From contig NZ_CP016438.1 in NCBI RefSeq assembly GCF_001685355.1, positions 6,510,001 to 6,574,000 of the forward strand: DNA of 64,000 nucleotides. The letters are read 5' to 3'. Within the stretch, counting starts at the first letter, position 1, and every line of letters begins with the position of its first letter. The notes beneath the pieces were generated by a model that was not told the DNA's origin, did not search any database, and saw nothing but the letters and a program-made list of their open reading frames with translations. This DNA comes from Streptomyces lincolnensis (GTDB lineage Bacteria; Actinomycetota; Actinomycetes; Streptomycetales; Streptomycetaceae). Position numbers and translations under genes: made by a program. Positions 31,082-42,736 of the stretch are shown one piece after another.

Positions 31082-33286
31082 ATGTCCCACGACGGCGTCA
31101 CACTGCGCGCGATCATGCGCTCGGTCGCCTTCCTGACCGCGGGCGCGCTCGCGGTACCGGCGGTCACCGGCTGCGGATCCGAGGACCCGGCGGGCAAGCC
31201 CCTCGCGGGCCAGGACATCGCGCCCGCGGCCCGCGCCCTGGTCGCCGACGGCGGCACGCTGCGCTGGGCGGTGGACGCCGTACCGGAGACGCTGAACACG
31301 TTCCAGGCGGACGCGGACGCGGCGACCAACCGGATCGCGCAGGCGGTACTGCCGTCGATGTACCGGCTGGACGGGAACGGCCGGCCGCAGCGCAACCCCG
31401 ACTACCTGGAGTCGGCGAAGGTCGTCGAGACCGAGCCGAAGCAGGTCGTGCTGTACAAGCTGAACCAGCAGGCCGTGTGGAGCGACGGCCGGGAGATCGG
31501 CGCCGCCGACTTCGCCGCCCAGTGGCGTGCCCTGTCCGGCAAGGACACCGCGTACTGGACCGCCCGCAACGCCGGCTACGACCGCATCGAGCGGATCGAG
31601 CGCGGCGCGAACGACCTGGAGGTCCGGGTCACCTTCCAGCGGCCGTACGCGGACTGGCGGTCGCTGTTCTCGCCGCTGTACCCGAAGGACGTCATGGGCA
31701 CCCCGGACTCCTTCAACGACTCGGCCAGGAAGAAGCTGAAGGTCACCGCCGGGCCGTTCGCCGTGACGAAGGTCGACCACAAGGGCGACGAGGTCGTCCT
31801 CACCCGCAACCCGCGCTGGTGGGGACGCCCGGCGAAACTGTCCGAGATCGTGCTGCGTGCCGTACCGCGCGAGAAGCGGGCCGACGCGCTGGCCGCCGGG
31901 AGGATCGACCTGGCCGAGATCGACCCCGAGGCCGCCGGGCGCGTCACCCTCGCCGACCGGGCCAAGGGCACGGCCACCCCGCTCCAGGGACCGAACGCCG
32001 CCGCGGCCCTGCGCTCCTGGGCCGTCGCCAACGGCTCCGACGAGGACGCCGCCGACGAGGAGATCACCGCGCGCGAGCGCCGGCACCGGGCGGTCGTCCG
32101 GTACGAGCGTCAGCAGCGGGCCCTCGGCGGTTTCGAGGTCCGCAAGTCCCTGGAGCCCGCCTACACCCAGCTCGCCCTCAACGGCGCCGACGGTCCGCTC
32201 GCCGACGAGCGGGTGCGCCGGGCCGTGGCCCGGGCCCTGGACCGCAAGGAACTGGCCAAGGCCGTCCTCAAGCCGCTCGGTCTGCCCGCCGTGCCCGTCG
32301 GCAGCCACCTCGCCCTGTCCGGCCAGGCCGCCTATGCCGACAACAGCGGAGCTCTCGGCGGCCAGGACACCGCGGAGGCGCGGGCGCTGCTCGCGGACGC
32401 CGGATGGGTGCTCGGCGGTCCGATCGAGGAGAAGAAGGAGAAGGAGAAGAGGAAGGGGGAGAAGGCGGCCGGCGGGGAGGGCAAGAAGGCCGAAAAGGAC
32501 TCCCCCGACGGTGACGAGGGGACGTACATCGTCGGCGAGGACGACAAGGCGGGGGACGAGGACAAGGGCAAGGGCGAGAGCGGCGGTACGCATCTCGCCC
32601 AGGACGGCAAGCAGTACGCGAACAAGCTGAAGCAGGGCGGGGCCCCCGGGGCCTACGCCCCCAAGGGCACCGCCGCCCCCGCCGGTGCCGCGGCCGGGCC
32701 GCTCGCCAAGGACGGCAAGCCGCTCACGCTCCGCTTCGTGCTCCCTTCGGGCCCGGGCTCCCGGAGCCTGAACACGGTTGCCGACCGCATCACCCGCATG
32801 CTGCGCAAGGTCGGCATCCGCACCGAGATCTCCAAGGTCAAGGACGAGAGCTACTTCAAGGACCACATCGCCTCCGGCCAGTACGACCTCGCCCTGTACT
32901 CCTGGCCCGCCTCCGCGTTCCCCGCGACCGACGCCCGTCCGATCTTCGCCAAGCCGGTGCCGGCCGCCGACGGTTCCCTGAACGTCGAGCAGAACTACAC
33001 CCGGGTCGGCACCGACCAGGTCGACCAGCTCTTCGACCAGGCCGTCGCCACGCTCGACGAGGGGGAGAGCCGGGGGCTCATCCGCAAGGCCGACGCCCGT
33101 ATCTGGGCCGCCGCCGGGTCCATCCCCCTCTACCAGCGCCCCCAGCTCACCGCCGTCCGCAAGGACCTCGTCAACGCGGGCGCCTTCGGCTTCCGGACCC
33201 CCGTCTACGAGGACATGGGCTACCTGAAGAAGGGGGCGAAGCCGGCGCCCGGCGCGTCCGCGTCCGTCTCCACCTCGGACGGCTGA
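31082..33286 (+). CDS. ABC transporter family solute-binding lipoprotein (SBP_bac_5) with charged insert
   Basis: The 734-residue secreted lipoprotein has a signal peptide ending in the lipobox AVTG-C and then a family-5 peptide/nickel binding fold (GGTLRWAVDAVPETLN... NQQAVWSDGREIGAADF... RNPRWWGRP... AYTQLALNGADGPLADERVRRAVARALDRKELA). Between ~residues 450 and 505 it carries a Lys/Glu/Asp-rich low-complexity insert (nt ~32427-32590) not seen in ordinary members. The gene stands alone with no permease or ATPase next to it, so it may feed another transporter or act as an uptake-independent sensor. An internal ATG (codon 12) could be the real start. Confidence 0.85.
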   Translation: MSHDGVTLRAIMRSVAFLTAGALAVPAVTGCGSEDPAGKPLAGQDIAPAARALVADGGTLRWAVDAVPETLNTFQADADAATNRIAQAVLPSMYRLDGNGRPQRNPDYLESAKVVETEPKQVVLYKLNQQAVWSDGREIGAADFAAQWRALSGKDTAYWTARNAGYDRIERIERGANDLEVRVTFQRPYADWRSLFSPLYPKDVMGTPDSFNDSARKKLKVTAGPFAVTKVDHKGDEVVLTRNPRWWGRPAKLSEIVLRAVPREKRADALAAGRIDLAEIDPEAAGRVTLADRAKGTATPLQGPNAAAALRSWAVANGSDEDAADEEITARERRHRAVVRYERQQRALGGFEVRKSLEPAYTQLALNGADGPLADERVRRAVARALDRKELAKAVLKPLGLPAVPVGSHLALSGQAAYADNSGALGGQDTAEARALLADAGWVLGGPIEEKKEKEKRKGEKAAGGEGKKAEKDSPDGDEGTYIVGEDDKAGDEDKGKGESGGTHLAQDGKQYANKLKQGGAPGAYAPKGTAAPAGAAAGPLAKDGKPLTLRFVLPSGPGSRSLNTVADRITRMLRKVGIRTEISKVKDESYFKDHIASGQYDLALYSWPASAFPATDARPIFAKPVPAADGSLNVEQNYTRVGTDQVDQLFDQAVATLDEGESRGLIRKADARIWAAAGSIPLYQRPQLTAVRKDLVNAGAFGFRTPVYEDMGYLKKGAKPAPGASASVSTSDG

Positions 33287-33436
33287 CCAGGGCCGTTGCC
33301 GTCCCGGTGCAAGGCTGTGGCCGGACCCCGACTGAAAATGCTTGCCGACGACGCCCGGTGGCCTCACCATGAACCTGACAGTGATCATGGTGTGGGCGCC
33401 GGGCGCGGCCGTGCCACGGGGGAAGGAAGCCGACGT

Positions 33437-34063
33437 ATGCGCGGCACGGCACAGCGGGCATGGGTGGCGGGACTCGCCACGGCGGCCCTGGCGGCGGGGC
33501 TGACCGCCTGTTCCGGTGGCTCCGGTGAGAAGGACGAGCGGGTGCAGGCCTGCACGGACGGGACGTACGCCTGGTCGGGCGTCCAGCGGTCGGAGAAGCT
33601 CGTCGAACTCGCGGACCCCATCAGCTTCGAGAAGGCCACCTCGTCCTACTCGGCCGAGCTCAAGCCCGTCGACGACACCGTCCACCGGGTCACGGTGAGC
33701 ACCGCGCCCGAGGGTGTCGGCGCGGCCGGTGTGATCAAGGCCCTGGGCAGGCACCTCAAGATCGAGGAGCCGCTCGCGGGGCCGTCCGAGACCTGGACGC
33801 CCGAGGAGCAGGGGCACTACTACGAGGCGGCGGCCGGCGACTACAAGGGGGACTACTACTCCTGGGGCTCGATCCGGCTGGTCGACGCCGACTTCACGTA
33901 CACCTGCGGGAGCGGCGACCCGGTCAAGGGGCACGTCGCGACCTGGGAAGGGACCGGCACCGGTTTCCTGCCCTGCGCCTCGGATCCCTTGGACAGCCAG
34001 GCAGCCCGCACAGCAGCCCTCCAGACCTGCCCCGCGGGATCCCCGGCGGCGAAGGACGCCTGA
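33437..34063 (+). CDS. Secreted lipoprotein of unknown function
   Basis: The 208-residue protein has a signal peptide and lipobox (AALAAGLTA-C) followed by SGGSGEKDERV. Four further Cys residues (QACTDGTYAW, YTCGSG, LPCASD, LQTCPAG) suggest two disulfides. It starts at ATG 33437, ~9 bases after ggaaggaag. I recognise no domain. It lies between the solute-binding protein and typA, 150 bp from the former. Confidence 0.75.
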   Translation: MRGTAQRAWVAGLATAALAAGLTACSGGSGEKDERVQACTDGTYAWSGVQRSEKLVELADPISFEKATSSYSAELKPVDDTVHRVTVSTAPEGVGAAGVIKALGRHLKIEEPLAGPSETWTPEEQGHYYEAAAGDYKGDYYSWGSIRLVDADFTYTCGSGDPVKGHVATWEGTGTGFLPCASDPLDSQAARTAALQTCPAGSPAAKDA

Positions 34064-34221
34064 TCGGAGCCCCTGGGGGCGCTGCCCCGCCGCCCCCGGA
34101 GGCCGCCTCTGCCACGGCCCCGTACCATGGGGTGAGGCCGTGGCATGTTCCGCCCGGCAGGGTCCGCGTACCGAGACGTACGCAGCAGGGCCGTCCTCAC
34201 ACTCCGGGAGAACGCCGCAAT

Positions 34222-36129
<1,908 letters not shown>

Positions 36130-36151
36130 TCCCGGCACCCGCCGGGCCACC

Positions 36152-36182
36152 GGGCACCCCCGCCGTCACGGCGGGGGTGCCC
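36152..36182. terminator. Terminator of typA
   Basis: A perfect 14-bp inverted repeat (36152-36165/36169-36182) with loop tca sits 22 bp after the typA stop. The stem is very GC-rich and lacks a T-tract. Confidence 0.88.
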
Positions 36183-36819
36183 GTCGCCGTCGTGGGCGAC
36201 ATGCGGGCGACATAGGGAAAACCCTTCAATTGCCTTCGCGACCCCGCACAGGCGTGCTGTGCGCACTACCCTGCTGCGGGAGTGGCTTGTCCGACGGCTG
36301 TGCGGCGTGTGTTCGCGAGCTGTGCCGTCGTCGACGGGGCGCGCGCCCCTCGAAATCGACGAACGGCCTTGCCACCGCAGCCTGTTGAGAAATCGTCACG
36401 CAGTGCCACCGTCACCGGTGCAGTGCGCGGGCGTGCCGGGCGGAGTGAGTACGGCCGCCACGGTATGCGCAACCGATTTTCTCCCTCCCTTTCGTCCGGA
36501 ATGCGGACACGTGATGTCGATAGATATGTAACAAGTCCGTTTCGCGGGGATCTTTCGGCAAACCGTTTGTCCGGATTTTGGAAGAAGTAGGCGGCAGGTG
36601 TGATCGAACCGAGACCTTAGGGGTGTGGTTCGGTCATGGTGCATGGCAGATAGTTAGGCGCGTAGAGCTCGGATCAACGGGGCGTTCGCTGTCAGGCGGC
36701 GACGACTCGCGAGCACGGGGGGCACCTGAACTTTTCCGGCCACCGGCGACGGGCGGTGGACGGTTGTGTGTCATGTGCTCCCCTTTGCGGTGAACCAATG
36801 GACTCATGAGGAGGAACCC
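36183..36819 (+). promoter_or_regulatory. 637-bp regulatory region before oligopeptide transporter operon
   Basis: This is a long gene-free leader with an unusually AT-rich core at ~36470-36600 (…gattttctccc…gatagatatgtaacaag…tttggaagaagtagg…). It contains an imperfect 9-bp inverted repeat (36602-36610/36627-36635, gatcgaacc and ggttcggtc) and a tagtta hexamer at 36651 that could be a -10. The RBS gaggagg is at ~36808-36815. Its length suggests several regulator sites, as expected for developmentally or nutritionally controlled peptide transporters (inference). No ORF is supported. Confidence 0.5.
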
Positions 36820-38445
36820 ATGCGCGGTGCCAAGAGCGCCAAGTGGGTCGCGATAGCGGCGGTTGTGGCTCTGGGCGCGACCGCTTGCGGCGGGGGAAGC
36901 AGCGACAGCGGCGATGACAGCAAGGCCGCGATCGACCCGAACGGCAAGTTCTCGATCGAGGTCGGCGAACCGCAGAACCCGCTGCAGCCGGCGAACACCA
37001 TGGAGTCCAACGGCAGCATCGTGACGCGCGCCCTGTTCACCGGGCTCGTCGACTACGACTCGAGCGGCAAGATCGTCTACATGAACGCGCAGTCGGTGGA
37101 CTCCACCGACAACAAGACGTTCACGGTCAAGCTGAAGCCCGGCTGGAAGTTCCACGACGGCACCCCCGTGACCGCCGAGTCCTACGTCAAGGCGTGGAAC
37201 TGGGCCGCTGCCCCGGCCAACAAGCAGACCAACAGCTTCTGGTTCTCGGACATCCAGGGCTACGCCGACGTCGCGCCCGAGAAGGGCAAGCCGAAGGCCA
37301 CCGAGATGTCCGGCCTGAAGGTCGTCGACGACAGCACCTTCACCATCACCCTCACCAGCCCGATCCCGTACTTCGTGTACAAGCTGGGCTACGAGGTCTT
37401 CTCGCCGCTGCCGGAGTCCTTCTACAAGGACCCGAAGGCCGCGGGCGAGAAGCCGGTCGGCAACGGCCCCTACAAGTTCGTCAGCTGGGACCACAAGAAG
37501 TCCATCGAGGTCGCCCGCAACGACGACTACCAGGGCTCGAACAAGGCCAAGAACGGTGGTGTGATCTTCAAGAACTACACCAACCTGGAGACGGCCTACG
37601 AGGACCTGAAGTCCGGCAACGTCGACGTCCTGCGCCAGCTCGCCCCGCGTGACCTGCCCGTCTACAAGGCGGACCTCGGTGACCGCGCGGTGGACCAGGC
37701 CTACTCCGCGGTGCAGACGATCGCCCCGGCCTTCTACACCAAGCAGTGGAAGGGCATCGACCCGAAGGTCCTCCAGGGCCTGTCGATGGCGATCGACCGG
37801 AACACCATCACGAAGACCGTGCTCCAGAACACCCGTGAGCCCGCCACCGGCTGGGTCGCCAAGGGCGTTCTCGGCTACCAGCCGAGCCTGGGCACCGACA
37901 TCTTCACGTACGACCCGGCCAAGGCCAAGAAGCTCATCCAGGAGGGTGGCGGCGTCCCGGGCAACAAGATCTCCATCCAGTTCAACGCGGACGGCGGTCA
38001 CAAGGAGTGGGTGGAGGCCGTCTGCGGCTCCATCACCAAGGCCACCGGCGTCGCCTGCACCGGCGACTCCAAGGCCGACTTCCAGGCCGACCTCCAGGCG
38101 CGTGACGCGCAGGAGGTCAAGTCGATGTACCGCTCCGGCTGGGTGCTCGACTACCCGTTCAACGCCAACTTCCTCCGCGACCTGTTCGGCACCAAGTCCT
38201 CGGGCAACCAGAGTGGTTTCTCCAACAAGGAGATCGACACTCTGATCACCCAGGCCGACGGCGCCAAGACGCAGGAGGAGTCGGAGAAGCTGTACCAGGA
38301 GCTGGAGAAGAAGCTCCCCGAGTACATGCCGAGCATTCCGCTCTGGTACTACAAGGTCAACGCGGGCTACTCGGAGAAGGTCACCGGCGTCAAGTACGCC
38401 CAGGACGGTGACCCGATCCTGACCGGCGTTCAGGTCAAGAAGTAA
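36820..38445 (+). CDS. Oligopeptide ABC transporter solute-binding lipoprotein
   Basis: The 541-residue SBP_bac_5 lipoprotein has the signal KWVAIAAVVALGATA-C, then IEVGEPQNPLQPANTMESNGS, VKLKPGWKFHDGTPVTAESYVKAW, PVGNGPYKFVSWDHKKS and ...MPSIPLWYYK. It binds oligopeptides outside the cell for the permease/ATPase complex encoded by the next four genes. ATG 36820 has gaggagg. Two stem-loops between this gene and the permease probably keep its expression above that of the membrane components. Confidence 0.94.
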   Translation: MRGAKSAKWVAIAAVVALGATACGGGSSDSGDDSKAAIDPNGKFSIEVGEPQNPLQPANTMESNGSIVTRALFTGLVDYDSSGKIVYMNAQSVDSTDNKTFTVKLKPGWKFHDGTPVTAESYVKAWNWAAAPANKQTNSFWFSDIQGYADVAPEKGKPKATEMSGLKVVDDSTFTITLTSPIPYFVYKLGYEVFSPLPESFYKDPKAAGEKPVGNGPYKFVSWDHKKSIEVARNDDYQGSNKAKNGGVIFKNYTNLETAYEDLKSGNVDVLRQLAPRDLPVYKADLGDRAVDQAYSAVQTIAPAFYTKQWKGIDPKVLQGLSMAIDRNTITKTVLQNTREPATGWVAKGVLGYQPSLGTDIFTYDPAKAKKLIQEGGGVPGNKISIQFNADGGHKEWVEAVCGSITKATGVACTGDSKADFQADLQARDAQEVKSMYRSGWVLDYPFNANFLRDLFGTKSSGNQSGFSNKEIDTLITQADGAKTQEESEKLYQELEKKLPEYMPSIPLWYYKVNAGYSEKVTGVKYAQDGDPILTGVQVKK

Positions 38446-38462
38446 CCGCTACGGACCGTTGT

Positions 38463-38563
38463 CCCGGGCGCGGCGCGACCGCGCCCGGGGAACGGCAGCG
38501 GCCGGGGGGCCCTTTCCACCGCATCTTCAGGTGATGCGCGGGGAAAGGGCCCGTCGGCTGCCG
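38463..38563. terminator. Double stem-loop attenuator between binding protein and permease genes
   Basis: Stem A has 11-bp perfect arms 38463-38473/38479-38489. Stem B has 11-bp arms 38507-38517/38542-38552 with an inner gcatc/gatgc stem, extended by ggcagc (38494) / gctgcc (~38557). This fits a partial terminator or 3'-stabilising structure that gives an excess of binding protein over permease, a usual pattern in ABC import operons. Confidence 0.75.
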
Positions 38564-38585
38564 CCGTGACTGACATGGAGGCACG

Positions 38586-39518
38586 ATGGGGCGCTACGTC
38601 GCACGACGACTGCTCCAGATGATCCCGGTGTTCATCGGGACAACCCTGCTGATCTTCCTCATGGTCTACGCCCTGCCCGGTGACCCCGTGCGCGGCCTCT
38701 TCGGCGACAAGGCCGGCAGCCCGCAGGTCATCGCGGCGCTGAGACATGAGTACGGCCTGGACCAGCCGATCCTGGTGCAGTACTGGAACTACATGAAGGA
38801 CATGATCCTTCATGGCGACTTCGGCACACAGATCGCCAGTGGACGCCCCGTCACGGACGTGCTGGGCGACGCCTTCCCGGTGACCATGCGCCTGGCCTCC
38901 CTGGCCTTCGCCATCGAGGTCGTCCTGGGCATCGCTCTCGGTGTGCTGGCGGGCCTGCGCGCCGGCCGGCTCACCGACAACGTGATCCTCCTGATCACGC
39001 TGCTGTTCATCTCGGTGCCGGTCTTCGTCCTCGGCTTCATCGCCAAGCTGGTCTTCGCCGAGCAGCTCAAGTGGCTGGACCCGAACGTCAGCGACTCGAC
39101 GAACTACGGCCAGTTGCTGATGCCGGCGATCGTCCTGGCGACCGCGTCACTGGCCTATGTGACCCGGCTCACCCGGACCTCGATCGCCGAGAACCGGCGC
39201 GCGGACTACATCCGTACCGCGATCGCCAAGGGTCTGCCGAAGAGCCGTGTGGTGGGCGTCCACCTCATGCGCAACTCGATGATCCCCGTGATCACCTACC
39301 TGGGCACCGACATCGGCGCGCTGATGGGCGGCGCGGTCGTCACCGAGGGCCTGTTCAACATCCAGGGCGTGGGCGGCACGATCTACGAGTCCCTGGTGCG
39401 CCGCGAGGGCACCACTCTGGTCGGCCTGGTGACGATCCTGGTGCTCATCTACCTCGCCGCCAACCTGATCGTCGACCTGCTTTACGCGGTCCTTGACCCG
39501 AGGATTCGCTATGCCTGA
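38586..39518 (+). CDS. Oligopeptide ABC transporter permease (DppB/OppB type)
   Basis: The 310-residue protein has six membrane helices, the N-terminal GRYVARRLLQMIPVFIGTTLLIF signature, PGDPVRGLFG, and the inner-membrane EAA loop (ADYIRTAIAKGLPKSRVVGVHLMRNSMIPVI) that docks onto the ATPases. It ends by overlapping the second permease start by 8 bp (ATGCCTGA). Confidence 0.95.
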   Translation: MGRYVARRLLQMIPVFIGTTLLIFLMVYALPGDPVRGLFGDKAGSPQVIAALRHEYGLDQPILVQYWNYMKDMILHGDFGTQIASGRPVTDVLGDAFPVTMRLASLAFAIEVVLGIALGVLAGLRAGRLTDNVILLITLLFISVPVFVLGFIAKLVFAEQLKWLDPNVSDSTNYGQLLMPAIVLATASLAYVTRLTRTSIAENRRADYIRTAIAKGLPKSRVVGVHLMRNSMIPVITYLGTDIGALMGGAVVTEGLFNIQGVGGTIYESLVRREGTTLVGLVTILVLIYLAANLIVDLLYAVLDPRIRYA

Positions 39519-40461
39519 TGTGACCAAAACCGATGTCAAGACCGGCCGGGTGGACCCGGTGGGCGGGGCTCCCGAGGTGACGGCCACGGTGACCAAGCCG
39601 GAGAAGACCCGCAGCCTGTGGGGCGACGCGTGGGCCGACCTGCGCCGCAGCTGGATCTTCATCGTCTCCAGCGTGATGATCTTCTTCCTGCTGCTGATCA
39701 CCTTCTTCCCGGGCTGGTTCACCAGCGCGCAGCCGATCCTCGGCGACCTGTCCAAGCACTACCTCCAGAAGCCCAAGCTGGGAGACGTCGGTTCGGCCGA
39801 CTGGCTCGGCTACGACCAGCAGGGCCGCAGCGTGTACGCGCGCGTCATCTACGGCACCAGGGCCTCCGTCGCCGTCGGCTTCGGCACCACCATCCTGGTC
39901 ACCGTCGTGGGCAGCCTGGTCGGCATGATCGCCGGGTACTTCGGCGGCCTCGTCGACTCGATCCTGTCGCGGCTGACGGACGTGTTCTTCGGCATCCCGT
40001 TCCTGCTCGGCACCATGGTCGTGCTCAACTCCTTCCCGGAGCGCACGACCTGGGTCGTCATCGGTGCCCTGGGCTTCTTCGGCTGGACGCAGATCTCCCG
40101 CGTGATGCGCGGTGCGGTGATCACCACCAAGCAGGCCGACTACGTGCAGGCCGCCAAGGCCCTGGGGGCGAGCACCCCGCGGATCATGTTCCGGCACATC
40201 CTGCCGAACACCATGGCCCCGGTGATCGTCGTCGCCACCATCTCGCTCGGCGTCTACATCGCCGCCGAGGCCACGCTGTCGTTCCTGGGCCTCGGCCTCA
40301 GCGGCGTCTCGTGGGGCAACGACATCTCCGACGGCGGCGCCTCGATCCGTGTCGCCCAGTGGATCATGCTCTATCCGTCGATCATGCTCAGCATCACGGT
40401 GCTGGCGTTCATCATGCTCGGTGAGGCCGTACGCAACGCCCTCGACCCGAAGATGCGCTGA
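39511..40461 (+). CDS. Oligopeptide ABC transporter permease (DppC/OppC type)
   Basis: The 316-residue protein starts at ATG 39511 inside the previous stop region. It has a cytoplasmic N-terminal extension (~35 residues), then six membrane helices, WLGYDQQGRSVYARVIYGTRASVAVG and the EAA loop (ADYVQAAKALGASTPRIMFRHILPNTMAPVI). It forms the translocation pore with the preceding DppB-type subunit. Confidence 0.95.
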   Translation: MPDVTKTDVKTGRVDPVGGAPEVTATVTKPEKTRSLWGDAWADLRRSWIFIVSSVMIFFLLLITFFPGWFTSAQPILGDLSKHYLQKPKLGDVGSADWLGYDQQGRSVYARVIYGTRASVAVGFGTTILVTVVGSLVGMIAGYFGGLVDSILSRLTDVFFGIPFLLGTMVVLNSFPERTTWVVIGALGFFGWTQISRVMRGAVITTKQADYVQAAKALGASTPRIMFRHILPNTMAPVIVVATISLGVYIAAEATLSFLGLGLSGVSWGNDISDGGASIRVAQWIMLYPSIMLSITVLAFIMLGEAVRNALDPKMR

Positions 40462-40472
40462 GGGAGGCGTAC

Positions 40473-41522
40473 GTGACGATCATCGAAGAAACAGCCGTAC
40501 CCTCGCCGCGCGACGGCGACGACGGGCCGCTGCTCGAAGTGCGGGACCTGCACGTCGAGTTCCACACCCGCGAGGGTGTGATCCGGGCCGTCAACGGCGT
40601 CAACTACAGCGTGTCCGCGGGCGAGACGCTCGCCGTGCTCGGTGAGTCCGGCTCCGGCAAGTCCGTGACCGCGCAGGCGATCATGGGCATCCTCGACATG
40701 CCGCCGGCGAAGATCCCGCAGGGCGAGATCCTCTTCCGCGGCGAGGACATGCTCAAGATGTCCGGCGAGGACCGCCGCAAGATCCGCGGCCGCCGGATCG
40801 CCATGATCTTCCAGGACGCGCTCAGCTCGCTGAACCCGGTGCTCAGCGTCGGCTACCAGCTCGGCGAGATGTTCCGCGTCCACCAGGGCCTGTCCAAGAA
40901 GGACGCCAAGGCCAAGGCGATCGAGCTGATGGACCGGGTGAAGATCCCGGCCGCCGCGGCCCGGGTGGGCGACTACCCGCACCAGTTCTCCGGCGGTATG
41001 CGCCAGCGCATCATGATCGCGATGGCGCTTGCCCTGGAGCCGGACCTGATCATCGCCGACGAGCCCACCACGGCTCTCGACGTGACGGTCCAGGCCCAGG
41101 TCATGGACCTGCTCGCGGAGCTTCAGCGCGAGTACAACATGGGTCTGATCCTGATCACCCACGACCTCGGTGTGGTCGCCGACGTCGCGGACAAGATCGC
41201 GGTGATGTACGCGGGCCGGATCGTCGAGCGCGCCCCGATCCACGAGCTGTACAAGCGCCCGGCGCACCCGTACACGCGGGGTCTGCTGGACTCGATCCCG
41301 CGCCTGGACCAGAAGGGCCAGGAGCTCTACGCGATCAAGGGCCTGCCGCCCAACCTGCTGCACGTGCCGACCGGGTGCGCCTTCAACCCGCGCTGCCCCA
41401 AGGCCCAGGACATCTGCCGTACGGACGTCCCGGACCTCTTCCCGGTCTCCGAGCGGGACGGTGGCGAGCTGCCCGGCCGCGCCTCGGCGTGCCACTTCTG
41501 GAAGGAGACGATCCATGGCTGA
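40473..41522 (+). CDS. Oligopeptide ABC transporter ATPase (DppD/OppD type)
   Basis: The 349-residue ATPase has Walker [10 protein letters not shown]-loop [10 protein letters not shown], signature FSGGMRQRI, Walker [14 protein letters not shown] and H-loop ITHDLG. The C-terminal oligo_HPY region contains the Cys-rich cluster [14 protein letters not shown], which in this family can bind an Fe-S cluster. GTG 40473 is preceded by gggaggc. It overlaps the next ATPase by 8 bp. Confidence 0.96.
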   Translation: MTIIEETAVPSPRDGDDGPLLEVRDLHVEFHTREGVIRAVNGVNYSVSAGETLAVLGESGSGKSVTAQAIMGILDMPPAKIPQGEILFRGEDMLKMSGEDRRKIRGRRIAMIFQDALSSLNPVLSVGYQLGEMFRVHQGLSKKDAKAKAIELMDRVKIPAAAARVGDYPHQFSGGMRQRIMIAMALALEPDLIIADEPTTALDVTVQAQVMDLLAELQREYNMGLILITHDLGVVADVADKIAVMYAGRIVERAPIHELYKRPAHPYTRGLLDSIPRLDQKGQELYAIKGLPPNLLHVPTGCAFNPRCPKAQDICRTDVPDLFPVSERDGGELPGRASACHFWKETIHG

Positions 41523-42663
41523 GCTCAGCAAGAACGACGAGCCGCAGGACGCCACGCCGAACGTCTCCGACGTCGAGGTCGTGGACGCCCACTCCGAGAC
41601 GGAGGCGGTGGCCGCGATCGAGGCGCCCGTGGAGCGCGGTGAGCCGATTCTCCAGGTGCGGGGCCTGGTGAAGCACTTCCCGCTCACCCAGGGCATCCTG
41701 TTCAAGAAGCAGATCGGCGCGGTCAAGGCCGTCGACGGGGTCTCCTTCGACCTGTACCAGGGCGAGACCCTGGGCATCGTGGGCGAGTCCGGCTGCGGCA
41801 AGTCCACCGTGGCCAAGCTGTTGATGAACCTGGAGCGGGCGACCGCCGGCGAGATCTTCTACAAGGGCCAGGACATCACCAAGCTGTCCGGGCGCGCGCT
41901 GAAGGCGGTCCGCCGGAACATCCAGATGGTGTTCCAGGACCCCTACACCTCGCTCAACCCCCGGATGACGGTCGGCGACATCATCGGGGAGCCCTTCGAC
42001 ATCCACCCCGAGGTGGCCCCGAAGGGCGACCGGCGTCGCAGGGTCCAGGAGCTCCTGGACGTGGTGGGCCTCAACCCGGAGTACATCAACCGGTATCCGC
42101 ACCAGTTCTCCGGCGGTCAGCGCCAGCGCATCGGCATCGCCCGCGGCCTGGCCCTGAACCCCGAGGTCATCATCTGCGACGAGCCGGTGTCGGCCCTGGA
42201 CGTGTCCGTCCAGGCGCAGGTCATCAACCTGATGGAGCGGCTCCAGGACGAGTTCAACCTGTCCTACATCTTCATCGCCCACGACCTGTCGATCGTCCGG
42301 CACATCTCGGACCGCGTCGGCGTCATGTACCTCGGCAAGATCGCCGAGATCGGCACCGACGAGCAGATCTACGACCACCCGACGCACCCCTACACCCAGG
42401 CGCTGCTGTCGGCGGTCCCGGTGCCCGACCCGGAGGCCCGCGAGGGCCGCGAGCGGATCATCCTCTCCGGCGACGTGCCCTCCCCGGCCAACCCGCCCTC
42501 CGGATGCCGCTTCCGCACCCGGTGCTGGAAGGCCGAGGACAAGTGCGCCAAGGAAGCGCCGCTCCTCGCGATCCCCGAGCGCTTCAAGGCCTCGGACACC
42601 CCGGCCGCCCACGAGTCGGCCTGCCACTTCGCCGAGGAAAAGGACGTGGTCCACGCGGCCTGA
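41515..42663 (+). CDS. Oligopeptide ABC transporter ATPase (DppF/OppF type)
   Basis: The 382-residue ATPase begins at ATG 41515 ([10 protein letters not shown]), overlapping the upstream stop. It has an N-terminal acidic extension, Walker A GESGCGKST, FQDPYTSLNPRM, FSGGQRQRI, Walker B VIICDEPVSALDVS, FIAHDLS and oligo_HPY tail [14 protein letters not shown]. Its C-terminal ~119 residues are the close homologue of the truncated copy at 50399-50798. A hairpin terminator follows. Confidence 0.96.
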   Translation: MAELSKNDEPQDATPNVSDVEVVDAHSETEAVAAIEAPVERGEPILQVRGLVKHFPLTQGILFKKQIGAVKAVDGVSFDLYQGETLGIVGESGCGKSTVAKLLMNLERATAGEIFYKGQDITKLSGRALKAVRRNIQMVFQDPYTSLNPRMTVGDIIGEPFDIHPEVAPKGDRRRRVQELLDVVGLNPEYINRYPHQFSGGQRQRIGIARGLALNPEVIICDEPVSALDVSVQAQVINLMERLQDEFNLSYIFIAHDLSIVRHISDRVGVMYLGKIAEIGTDEQIYDHPTHPYTQALLSAVPVPDPEAREGRERIILSGDVPSPANPPSGCRFRTRCWKAEDKCAKEAPLLAIPERFKASDTPAAHESACHFAEEKDVVHAA

Positions 42664-42676
42664 CGTCTTGCCCTAC

Positions 42677-42710
42677 GGTTCCCGGCATCCTTGTGGGGGT
42701 GCCGGGAACC
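42677..42710. terminator. Terminator of first oligopeptide transporter operon
   Basis: A perfect 11-bp inverted repeat (42677-42687/42700-42710) lies 14 bp after the last ATPase stop and just before the RBS region of the small glyoxalase-fold gene. Confidence 0.78.
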
Positions 42711-42736
42711 GGCGTATCCAGGACCGAGGAAGGCAC

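Noticed and set aside
31010..33934. Minus-strand 974-codon frame opposite the solute-binding lipoprotein
   Set aside because: No domain; the plus strand has a signal peptide, lipobox and SBP_bac_5 motifs.
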